Below are positions 49,718 through 60,900 of a stretch of DNA of 64,000 nt, piece by piece (position 1 is the stretch's first letter; each line of letters begins with the position of its first letter). The notes under the pieces are model-generated. The model saw only the letters and a program-made list of their open reading frames with translations, was not told where the DNA came from and ran no database searches. Location: assembly GCA_035041965.1 (NCBI GenBank), contig JAPYMA010001443.1, positions 124,001 through 188,000 on the forward strand. The letters are read 5' to 3'. The translations under genes and the position numbers were made by a program. Source of the stretch: Anisakis pegreffii. Taxonomy: Eukaryota; Nematoda; Chromadorea; Rhabditida; Anisakidae.

Positions 49718-52090
49718 TCAGATTTCTTTATCGGTATTCTTTGATGCAACGTTTTCAACGATAGAGCTCTTTTGTAGATTTGGCTCGTTTTTGGTCGCTG
49801 GCAGTTCTCTAGCAGCACTCAGATTCCCTACCATCTTGAGGTCATTTTTAGAGACGGCTGATTCCAATGATGGCTTCTCGGGCACATTATTTGGGATAAC
49901 ATTTTGCTTTATTTCAGCAACTGACCTCAGCTGAACGTTGATATCTTGTGAAAAACGACGTTTCGCTTCATCTTCCATGATCGGCGGATTGGCTTCTGAG
50001 CTCACATTCAGCATGAGACTGTTACTCATTGTTTCGTGCCGCTTATTTTCATCAACTTTTTCGACCGAAACGTTTTCAGTTTTCTTTAGAGACATGTCAC
50101 TTTGCCCGATTACTGATGCCGCTGTTTTCGCATCATTCAGAGAATACTTCTTCTGCTCATTCAATTGTTCAGTTTTGACTTCACCCGTTTTCTGATTCGT
50201 TTCACTGCTCGGTTGCTTCTCTTGGCTAACAGCATTTAGCGATCTAACTTGGATGCTTCCGTTGTCATTAACCACCTTTGGGGATTGCTTGACGTTACTT
50301 TGCAATCGACTGCTAGCCGATTGTTCCAACGAAGTCTCTCGCCTGAACACTTTTTTCGATTCCTCTCTAACTTGATCTTTACTATCATTTGAATTCGTTT
50401 GTGATAAATTTTTAGAAATCATATCACTTTGTGATAAATTCATTCCGTCTTTAACAGCGGTCCTTTTTTCAATTTCTATATGCATATTGTGATGTTCGTT
50501 CAATTCTTTGACCAATTTTTGTTGTTCCTTGATCATTTGGTCTTGTTCTTTTCGTTGCTCTTTCATTTCGGCTAATATCTTCCTCGCCTCTTCACTAATC
50601 TCTTCTTTCTTCTTTTCAATATCGTCCACGTTCACCTTCTTATCCACTAGTAAATGACCTGTTCCATTTTGTTTCATCATAATGTCATCTTTTATTCGGT
50701 CGATTCCAGCTTGAAGTATCGCCGATTTCTCGACATCATTTGGATAATCAATCACTTGCTTTGGTAGAATAACGTCAATAACAGTGGATTGTCGTTCTGT
50801 ATTGAGAACAGCCCAGGTGCCGCAAACTAGCATCAATATGCCGACTACTGTCGATAGTTTTGCGTATAATATCAACGACTGATTTGATTTAGTGGTTGAT
50901 GGGCAAACAGCAATGAAGAGAACTGACGGAATGATAATTGTCACCAGCGAACCAATCAAGGCACCCGTCAGACCAAGAATGAACTCAACATTCGGTATGA
51001 CCACAGCAATGAGCAAATCCACAACGAGTATCGTGAATGTCAGTGCAATATAGGTGACTGTTGACATTTCACTAACACCATACTTATTGAATTCAGTGCG
51101 GAAGAATAAATTATAGACGGCATTTCTGCACGGAAACAACATTAGCGGCACACTAACAGCCACTGATAACATGAACATTAGCTTCAGTGCTTGTGTTAGT
51201 ATTGATGGATGTAGATAGAGCAGAATATCACCGTGTAGCTGTTGATCATTGAAGGCCACATAGCCGAATAAACCTACTGCCGCATAAATTGAACTGCAAA
51301 TATTGACTGCACCCGAAACAATCGTGTCCACTTTACGCGTCTCGGCATCTTTCACACAATCGGCCACACAAAACAGTTGTGTCTGACAAGATAGGGCCAT
51401 TGAAATGATCGGCAGTGTATTCAGTACGCCCTCTTGACGCCACCAATACACGTCCATTGCCCATTTGCCGTCCAGTATTCGAGGGATGCATTCCATTAGC
51501 ATTCTTACAACGAACAAAAAATAAAAGAATACCGTCACTGAACTAATCACCGACAGACTGTCCAAATTTCGAACCAATGAAAGTGGGAAAATGACAAACA
51601 AAAAGACAAAGACCATGACAAGAATTCGCAATCGTTGCGTTGGCGCTAGCATTTGCAAGTACTCAGCAAGAACGTGAGGTCCAATATCACCAATAACAAC
51701 CATGAAAGAAACAATCGAAGACATCAAATAAAGCAACATCAATATCTCAACAAGACGTCTTCCTTTACTGCCAAATGCATATAATCCTAACGCTTCATAG
51801 CTACGCCGCCTTGTTAAAACTGCACCTTTGTACAGGAAATGACACGTGAATTTCGTTAACAGTGAACATGCGCCTATCAATATCGTGCCCAGTACGATAC
51901 CACATTGCTGAAGACAATATGGCATTGCCAATACACTTACACCAACAATACAGTTGGTCAGGTTGAAAACGTGCGGCCATTGGTTGAAACCTGACAGCTG
52001 GCTGGACTCAGAGATGGAGTCGGAATCATCATGAATATCGATTCTATCACCCAACAATAACTCACGATGATCATCCAATCGTTTCTTCAT
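49718..52090 (-). CDS. SLC38A10-like amino-acid transporter, intronless
   Basis: Member of the amino acid/auxin permease superfamily, closest to SLC38A10 (putative sodium-coupled neutral amino-acid transporter 10). It is 790 residues in one uninterrupted ORF. Residues 42-66 (FNLTNCIVGVSVLAMPYC onward) are the first membrane segment and match the SLC38A10 signature. About 11 membrane segments follow up to residue 430, including VVIGDIG, GLFGYVAF, SVAVSVPLMLFPCR and IPNVEFILGLTGALIGS. The hydrophilic tail (about 431-790) has a Glu/Lys-rich coiled coil near 480-535 (MIKEQQKLVKELNEHHN), as SLC38A10 also has in its long tail. Start: ATG at 52090, 14 bases after an atcttcag acceptor-like site. It converges on smf and diverges from spt-5. 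Substrate and subcellular site cannot be read from sequence. Confidence 0.88.
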   Translation of the reverse strand: MKKRLDDHRELLLGDRIDIHDDSDSISESSQLSGFNQWPHVFNLTNCIVGVSVLAMPYCLQQCGIVLGTILIGACSLLTKFTCHFLYKGAVLTRRRSYEALGLYAFGSKGRRLVEILMLLYLMSSIVSFMVVIGDIGPHVLAEYLQMLAPTQRLRILVMVFVFLFVIFPLSLVRNLDSLSVISSVTVFFYFLFVVRMLMECIPRILDGKWAMDVYWWRQEGVLNTLPIISMALSCQTQLFCVADCVKDAETRKVDTIVSGAVNICSSIYAAVGLFGYVAFNDQQLHGDILLYLHPSILTQALKLMFMLSVAVSVPLMLFPCRNAVYNLFFRTEFNKYGVSEMSTVTYIALTFTILVVDLLIAVVIPNVEFILGLTGALIGSLVTIIIPSVLFIAVCPSTTKSNQSLILYAKLSTVVGILMLVCGTWAVLNTERQSTVIDVILPKQVIDYPNDVEKSAILQAGIDRIKDDIMMKQNGTGHLLVDKKVNVDDIEKKKEEISEEARKILAEMKEQRKEQDQMIKEQQKLVKELNEHHNMHIEIEKRTAVKDGMNLSQSDMISKNLSQTNSNDSKDQVREESKKVFRRETSLEQSASSRLQSNVKQSPKVVNDNGSIQVRSLNAVSQEKQPSSETNQKTGEVKTEQLNEQKKYSLNDAKTAASVIGQSDMSLKKTENVSVEKVDENKRHETMSNSLMLNVSSEANPPIMEDEAKRRFSQDINVQLRSVAEIKQNVIPNNVPEKPSLESAVSKNDLKMVGNLSAARELPATKNEPNLQKSSIVENVASKNTDKEI

Positions 52091-52104
52091 CGTTTACAAA
52101 GATT

Positions 52105-52112
52105 CTGAAGAT
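52105..52112 (-). promoter_or_regulatory. Probable splice acceptor (trans- or cis-) before the SLC38-like start
   Basis: On the minus strand atcttcag ends at 52105, leaving a 14-base leader before the ATG. Such a short leader is typical of spliced-leader addition in nematodes. A cis-spliced 5' untranslated exon is the alternative. Confidence 0.5.
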
Positions 52113-53470
52113 AACGTACATTTTCAGTTATATCAAGAGTAACCCATATTAAGATTTTTTTTGGAAATAGTTGAGGCAAAGCCCGAGCCAGATTTAAATA
52201 ACCGAAAACGGTCTAATAATTAGCAAAATCCTAGCAGTAAGTCTGATTGTGAGGTTATTGCGCATCGTACAAAGTCAAACTCAGAACATATGGATAAGTC
52301 AATTTAAGATAAAGCAACAATAAGCGTATAATACTTACTCCTTGTGATCTATCCGAGCCTTTCTACGGATACGATTCCAGAATATAATGGCAATATTTTA
52401 TCTAGGGTAATTCCATACGATTCTTAAAGAGCACTTTTTTGGACAGTTGCGTTCCAGTTTCTCGTGCTTTCGTAGTCGATTGATAACAGAAGCAATCAAT
52501 TCCGAATACGGAGTTGATCAGCAATCATTAACAACTGTTAATTCATATAATCCGAACGGATTAAAGGTGATCCTGAAAAAAAGCATTTCACGTTATTTTC
52601 GAAGCTATCCTGATTGCTTCGATGCTGTTCAACAAGTCACTGTGGCTACAATTATTTCACAGTTATTTTTGCCCTCATAAAATTTAAGAGAATGATTATT
52701 TTCATCTTATCAATTGATCGTTTACGAGCAGTTTCCCTGGATTATTGTGGATGAATTGCAGACTCGCATACATCAATATACTCAACTACTGTCGTTATTA
52801 CCGTTCACTTTAATAAAATTATTATCTCCATTAAATTTTATCTCTGACTTACTTTTGAACGTATACAACTGATTAAATTATCAACGATTCAAACGAAAAT
52901 TTTGAATGAAACAAACATTTTAAATTTGAGTGATATTCTGAAATCTAAACACCGTTAAGAATATCTCTTTCGAATCGTATAAAATCTCAACCCCATCGTA
53001 AAATTCTCTATTACCTTAACATTCTAACACCTCAACTGGACATAAACCACCACGTCTCAGCTGCATGAATTGGTACGTAACCATTTTGAATGTTTCGACA
53101 TGTTGCCACATAAACAGAGACACGGGCGACCGAGCTCGTTCAGAGGATGTGGCTCGAACAAACCAATATCCTCAATAAAAACAGCATGAAGGCACAAGAA
53201 GAATCGTCAAACAATCGAACTATTTCAGATTCATAAAAACCTTTCTTCTTACATTTAAAGTACCCAAGAAACTATCCCCTAGTTCCGTCACTTGGCAAAC
53301 TGTGACTCCGTTCGTACTTGTTGAACTCTTTGCATACCTTTCGGTGTTCCTCTTTATTTTGCAAACGTTTGTGTGAATTATTATTTTTTTTATAATCGCT
53401 GCATTATCAGTCTTTAACGCTGTTTTGATCCCTTCAAACCACATATTTTCTCTTGTTTATATCAAGAAAC

Positions 53471-53475
53471 TTCAG
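53471..53475 (+). promoter_or_regulatory. Probable trans-splice acceptor of spt-5
   Basis: An aaacttcag site ends at 53475, nine bases before the spt-5 ATG. This is the usual spacing for spliced-leader addition. Confidence 0.5.
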
Positions 53476-53484
53476 GTTATTGTC

Positions 53485-54952
53485 ATGTCGGACAGCGATG
53501 AAAGTGATTCGGGAGAGGGTGTCGTGCAGAATGAAGAAGATGATGAGGTAATTTACATTTACATTCCTGGCTGATATCATCACAAAATGGAGGTGTTTTT
53601 AGCTGAATCCTCTCTCAGTACAGAATAAACGTCTCCAACCAGATTGGAGCATCTGAATTGCTTTTGAGAAACTGTTAGATATGAACGTATTTTTGGAAGG
53701 TTCGAATTCGAATTGGAAAAGAAGATGTATAGGTGGTTGTTGACTTGAAATCGATGTCAAGTAATAATCAAAGTAATCGATGCAATAATCAATAATAATC
53801 AAGATCAAATCAAAATAATAATAGTAATCGATGAGTGATCAAAATAATCGATGCAACGCTTGCACGAGTGCAAGCGTTGCATCGATTTCCATCGTGCACA
53901 AATCAATATTGATCAAACTATGAAAATGAGAAGTTGAAGGAATTGAATGACTCGAGGCAACCGGAAGGAAGCGGAAACGAGGAAGATGAGGATGATGATG
54001 ACGCTGAAGATACAACACAAGTTAAGAAGGCCAAAAAGCGCAGGGTTTGTTCTCGTTTACCGTTCAGTCCCCGTGAATATTTGCATCGTGCAAAATTTTC
54101 GAACACGATCAAATTTATACCTTTTCATGAAAATTTCGAAAGTACCCTTTCCACTATAATCGTTGTTGTATAAACGCATTTCCCGAAGCGTATGAAAATA
54201 ATAACAGTGCAGTTGAAAGCAATGGTAATAGTGATTGTCACTGAATACCATTATGGTTATTGTTTAAGTGATCTATGGGAGTGAGACATATTTCAGTTGG
54301 ATTCGGATGAAGATGATGACGAGGACGAAGAGGATGATGGGGAGGAAGAGGAGGACGAGGAAGATGATGAGGAGGACGAGGATGGAGATCACCGGTCATC
54401 GAGGCAAGAAATCTAAAAAGAAGAAGGTCTTCATTCATTGTTGTTATCGTTTTTATTGTTTATTTTGTTTGATTCGAAGTTTGCTGGTATTCAAACAGCG
54501 CAAAACACAGATTCCAGAGGTGTTCACGACGAATCATTCACACATCTCCTGATAATTCATCATCATATAATGTGTCTGTCTGTATTTGTTTTGTATCACA
54601 ATACATGAAGTGATTCTCGATTCGTAATATTTTAAGCTTCAAGAAGCCATATCAGAATTTGATGTACCGTAAAATAATTATATGTGGTAGGGAGTCGAGA
54701 AATGAAGCGGTTGATTAAGAGAAGTGTGCAAATTGAAAATATTGTTGAACGGGCATTCATTTAGCGTCGAACCGGTGTGCATCAGTTCATTCTGGATGAT
54801 GTAGAAGTGGATGACGATGAGGAGGAGGAGGTGGAATACGAGGATGATGGCGATGAGATGGGCATCGATCCGAGAGAACGAGAGGAAGCCGAGAGACTTA
54901 TGAAGGAACAAGACGAACGCAATCGAGAGGTCCGACGAAGAGATCTCTTCAG
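53485..54952 (+). CDS. spt-5: spt-5 exons 1-4, acidic N-terminal region
   Basis: Exon 1 encodes [20 protein letters not shown]. Exon 2 is acidic and ends with a basic patch (KKAKKRR); its start is AAG at 53931 or TTG at 53934. Exon 3 is almost pure Asp/Glu from [14 protein letters not shown], but this frame meets TAA at 54414-54416, while the basic patch GKKSKKKK before the donor at 54427 is in the next frame. Exon 4 ([20 protein letters not shown] onward) follows the basic patch in phase and matches the SPT5 segment before the NGN domain. Confidence 0.82.
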
Positions 54953-57900
54953 GTTCAGGTTTTGTTTATTCTTTTTTTTTTTCGAAATTTCCGTAACACC
55001 GTTGTATTTTTTTAAAATCAGTTATGTTTGAGATCATTCGTGTGAAAGTTTGAGATTATTCACAAAATGACTTGATTTCTTATCATTCGAATGAAATTTG
55101 GAAAAATAATTATTCATATTGGAATTGGTTTGAAATTGGTTGGTGGAAAATGTTATTTGCATGTTCGTAAGCGATGACCAAGGATTAATTGCAGTGGCAT
55201 GAATGAAGATCAAATAGAAGATTACTTCAAAATGAAATATTCCACTCAACCGTCATACGCCGGAACAACTGAAGATGATGCAGCGATGGACGATATCAGT
55301 CGTCATTCGCTTTTGCCGTGTACTAAGGATCCGAATCTTTGGATTCTGAAGTGTCGAATGGGTGATGAAAAAATGGTGGCATTGCAATTGATGCGTAAGG
55401 CGATTGCATACGAACACTCCGAAAATGTATCTTTTGATCTTTTATCGTTTATCGTTTCAGAGAGATGAAATATTCTCGTTCTTCAATTCAGTCTCTTTGA
55501 TTAGTTCAACACATAATTAAACATCGGTCTTTCGGGTTTGACTGTTAAAAGTTGGTCTATAAATTCAGCCTCCCAATATTTCTTCCAAACTTTTTGATCG
55601 GAAATATCTCGTAATAAAATCATGATAATGACTCAGTACTCATCGGATCACTAAAATAGTCTGATTCTATCATCCGATGTGCCGAATTGTGTTATATAAT
55701 TCAATTGTTATCGATAAATTGTATTGTTATACAAATGAACAGCAGTTACTTTCAGCCGTTACAAATCAAAACGGTCGTCGTGAAGGAGGGTTTGAAGGGT
55801 ATCATCTACATAGAAGCACTGAAACAATCACACGTGGCGAATGCAATCCAAGGAATATCAGCGTTGAACAATTACACAATAACGATGGTACCAATCAAAG
55901 AGATGTGTGACACGTTAAGAGTTGTCAAAGACATTCCCACACTCAAAAGTGGCATGTATGTTCGAATGAAACGTACCATGTACAAGGACGATCTGGCACA
56001 AGTTAGTTTCATTTGCCAGCGATTTCTTTGATGCGGAATTGTTTAATACACATTGAAAACATTTTTTTTTGAATTGAACAATTGCTTAGTCAAGCAAACA
56101 TTTCATAATGTTATTTCTAATTTTTAATGTTTCATAGTTGCAAAGTAGAGTTTGAATCATTCGACATCATTTTCCTTTCAGATTGATTGGGTTGATATAG
56201 CGCATAATAAGGTGTATTTGAAACTTGTACCGCGTATCGATTACACGAGAATGCGTGGCGCCCTCAGAGCACCGGTATCTTTTCGGTGTTATCATTCAAT
56301 ATAATCTGATATAACTTTATCAACAATATTTTCCGAAGAGTTTGTAAAAATTCAAAAAAGAAATATAATTAATCGATTCCAAATTTTGTACGATTTTCGT
56401 TTAGCATCCACCAATCAGTTAATTCTACTGTTGTATGAATTATTTGAAGAGAGGAGAGAAAAATCAAAAATGATGATCAAATTTCATTAGAGTTTTCTTA
56501 AAGGATGAACCAAGATTTGTGAAGATGAAGCGACGCCCTCAGGCTCGGTTGTTCGATGTTGAGCGCATCAAGTATGTTTGCTGATATAATGTCCCAGTTA
56601 TTTGATCCATTTTCTAGAGTATTTCCAATGTCGTTATCTCAATTAAATTATAGCTACTATGGAATTTGTTAATAACCAAAGGCGTATGCATTTTGATGGG
56701 TTGACTTTGCTGAACGATTATGTGAACAAATAATTTCGATTGCAGCATAATTTCGTCGATTTGATTGAATGCAAATTTATCGAGTAGCATCTTACAATTA
56801 GAATGAATATTTGCTTTATTTTGATTACTTTGAAGAGAAATTGGTGGCGAAGTCTCAACAGATGGTGATTTTATGATATTCGAAGGGAATCAGTATCGAC
56901 ACGGTTTCCTTTACAAATGGTTCCCACTCAATGTGATCGTAAGCATTTGCGTTTATTGAGCATTGAATTTATTGCAAGCTTATTGTCACATTTCTTTTTG
57001 ATTTCTTTTGTATTATTATCGTTTTGTTTCTCATAGAAGTCATTTTATTATGCTTTTTATGGTGGATTTTTACAGGGAAATTCAGTGTCATTGAAGAATT
57101 TTTTGACTTGTATATAATGTTTTGATAAGCTTATGATATGAAGCTTAGATCTTTTTGATCAGTTTATTCGCATGAATTTGTTTGTAGTATTTTGTTTTGT
57201 TTTGCAGTTGGTCGATGGTGTGAAACCGTCGCTGAGTGAATTAGAGAAATTTCAAGAGACAGGTGGTGACCTGAAAAGAGAATGTAAGTCTTAGTTGGAT
57301 TTAATTATGTTATTCATTTCGTTTTTGGCTCATTTTACTTATGGTGTATGAAAAAATGATTTTGAAGATAAAGTCTGTGGCCATAGATAGGGATGTATTT
57401 GTACTTTTTTCGATTCTTTGCGAAACATGGAAAAAAATTTTGCGAGTGGAAAAATAGGAATTTAGTGACCGTAATAATAGGAACATCACGGTGCAACGAT
57501 CATAATAATGATAATGTTGCCGATGATAGCGATAGTGGTAGTGAAGAGTAATGTGATAGCAGCAATGGTTGAGAAAGGAAAATGGTTTGAAAGCGATTAT
57601 TTTAGTGGAAGGAACAAAAGTGAAGGAACGTCTCTATACGTTTGCGCCTGGAGATTATGTTGAGGTGGCCGATGGTGAGCTGGTGAACTTACGCGGTCGT
57701 GTGCAGAGTGTCGATGGTGAGAAAGTGGTGGTTTTACCTGATCATGAGGAACTCAAGGTGGGTTCTTTGTTGTTGTGATTGTGGTTGTTGTTGTTCTAGG
57801 TTTTTATCATTCAGAGGAAATTATATTCGTTTCCTTCGCTCGAGTTGAAAAGTGTCACGGTTGAAATTGTCGAGCGCTGAAGTTTTCATTTTTTTTTCGA

Positions 57901-60900
57901 GTTGTGTGAAATTGATTTCGGTTCAGAGAATAAAAGTTTGACCCGGACATTAGGTAGAATTGAGGTTGGGTATTGTAGAATGTTGAATGTGAAATTCACG
58001 AAATGATTCTGATATTGCAGATTTTAGCGTTTTAATTTGTGTTTTTATCATAATTAAGGAATTTAATTTTTCATTTTGAATAATTTCTCCTTATGTTGAA
58101 TTTTACGATTCATTTTTGAAGGAACCACTGACGTTGAACGCTCATGAATTGCGTAAATTTTTCCGTGCCGGCGATCACGTGAAAGTGATAAATGGACGTT
58201 ACGAGGGTGATACGGGTTTGATTGTTCGAGTGGAAGACAACCTTGTTATTCTTCTGTCGGATCTTACGATGCATGAGGTTCGTGTTTTGACGGATGCTCA
58301 CATTTTGATGTGATTTCATTTCGTTGATTATTGTTTGGTTGTTTTTAGCAAAACTCTGTCATAGTTTTATCAACCATATTCTTCACTGCTTTTGTTAAAT
58401 ACTGCGACGGTTATTTTCAAGAAACACCTGTAGGCTCTTGATAATTTTTTGCTGCAATTATGATCATATTCATGGTTGATATCGAAGTGATTTATTTACG
58501 TGAATGGATTTATTTACGTTTTGCTGATGTGTTATGATTAGAAATTGCCTTGGTGTTGATGAAATATTTCTGATGTGATTGGTGTTGTTTTAGTTGAAAG
58601 TTTTACCGAGAGATGTACAGTTGTGCGCAGACGTTACAACGGGAGTGGATTCGCTGGGTCAGTTTCAATATCAAGACTTGGTTATGCTGGATCAACAAAC
58701 GGCCGGTTGTATTGTACGACTGGAGAAGGAGTATTTGGAAGTTTTGAATATGCATGGAAAGGTGTGTGAATGCTTGGTGATTGATGATTGTTTAATATCG
58801 TTTCAGTGTTTACGAGAAAGATTATTAAGTGTATTGTGTTTGTTAAGAATTGCATAAGAGAAATAGAACGACAATAAAGTTGAGGACAGAAAATAGGTTC
58901 GAATTGTTGTCATAGAGAGAGCAAATGAGTTGACATGATCGCTGATTGAAGTGGAATATTTTATGATTTGTATACTTGGTGCTTATGTAAGTTCAAATAC
59001 ATTTCGAAAAACGAATCTTTTTCATAGTTTTTATTTCAGTTTTTAATGTTTTTACTGATCTTTTATATAATATTGTGAACATCTTGGTGAACATTCAGGT
59101 GGTTCGAGTGAAACCACAGTCGATCCACGGTAAGAAGGATAATCGATTTGTTCAAGCGCTTGACAGTCAACAAAATACGATTCAAGTGAAGGATACTGTC
59201 AAGGTTATTGATGGACCATTTGCGGTTAGTTTTTGTGCTGCCTCCTTGAAGTTTTTTCGTCTCTTTTTCTGTTTCTCTTGGAGATGGTGATCATATTCAG
59301 TGGGAAGTTACCGACGTTTCCTAATCTAATGATATGGCATTATATTTATTCAGGTGTTGACTCGATGCCTTGTTTAAGAAGATCATTTACTTGCATGATA
59401 TTTGCATTTGAAGTTAAATTACGCGTCAAGATGGAAATTTTTTGTTGCAGTTTTAGTTCAGTTAAATACAGTCCAAAATATTTCCATATAAAATTTATGA
59501 ATAATTATACATAAGTGATTGTATTTTATTGTTTTAGTCGCGGAACGATGGCGAAGAGGAGAAACAAGGCGAGATCAAGCATTTGTTCAGATCGTATGCG
59601 TTCGTGATGTCGCGGAAACACACAGAAAATGGGGGCATTTTTGTTTGTAAACCACGTCATCTCCTGCTGATTGGTGCCAAAGCGAATGCGCGTAGTGAGT
59701 TATATTTTACTCGTTTAACTGATCTTATGATTATGCTTCATTTTTCGGTCGTTGTTGACGAATTTTACATATGTTTCTTTACCCATCTTTAATTGTTAGC
59801 CATCTTTCATACTCTTTCGAATTCAGTAGCCAGTTACGTTTTATTCATGCGATATTATGTTTTTTTGGTGGGGTTTACGTTCCGTTCCGTATGTTTCGAG
59901 CGTATTTTTGATTTATATTTTTCAGTTGATTCGTTCATCCTAGTTCTCTGGACAAGCATGAATTTTCAGATGAGTACGCAGCGTTGAATCGATTGGCGAG
60001 TCCAAATCCGTTCGCAAGTCCTCGTCATCCGGGCGGTCAAACACCCGGTCCAGGCAATATGTCAAGTGGTAGAAGTGTGCGCGGTGGCGCGACTCCATCA
60101 CAACATGGTCGGTCGCTTATTGCAGTCTCGTTGCTGGTTTTGTGTATTTACCAACTCTACATTTTAAATTCTTTTTGGACTGTGCTTTCGAAGCGCATAG
60201 AGTGCAATTGCGAATGCGTTATTGTTCTTTACTTGTAGAAATTATTTGGGTAGACTAATGCGGTTGATGTTTCTTCTTCAAGCTGTACGCATTGGGATAG
60301 AACTCACCGGCTGTACATTTTATTCGAAATAAATTACGACCTTATGAGTGGGTTGTTCGGTGTTTGGGTTTGTTGATGTGAAAATAGATTTCTTCTCAAA
60401 CTTGAAGGCGGAAGTAACTCGGTGGTTTCGATTGGTGGTGCCGGAGGAGGTTCAAACTCACAAAAAGTGCGTCGTGATAATCAAATAATCGGTAAGAGTG
60501 TGCGAATAACACAAGGACCACTGAAAGGTTATTACGGCATTGTTAAAGACGCCACTGAACAAACGGCACGTGTTGAGCTGCACACCACATGCAAGGTATT
60601 TTTATGGTATTCACTTGGTTTAATGGAATTTCATTGTTTTTTTTATTTTTTTGAATTTCACGGTATTTTATTGCTAATTGAGAGTGGGTGTTTATTCATC
60701 TTCAACTTTTTATCAACTCCGCATTTTTATTCCATGATTATAACGTCAGCCATCAGTTAACAAAAAGAAATCATGCGGTATCTTGATAAAGTTATATAGG
60801 CGAAATTGCAGCAATGCGTTGAACTTTTCCAGTCAATTGCATTTTTTAATAATGTTTCAAATGAATGTTTGGATGCAAAATGTTACACTGTAATGTTCGA

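Larger units (their letters stand above)
52091..53484. other. Divergent promoter region of the SLC38-like gene and spt-5
   Basis: 1.4 kb between two divergent starts. AT-rich, no ORF with coding signature and no recognised regulatory motif apart from the two acceptor-like sites near the starts. Confidence 0.5.

Noticed and set aside
57474..57549. Asp/Ser-rich frame ([12 protein letters not shown]) that joins spt-5 exon 10 in phase
   Set aside because: It meets TAA at once and leaves only about 20-50 bases for an intron before exon 11. The tttag acceptor at 57605 gives a clean phase match and the expected KOW sequence.
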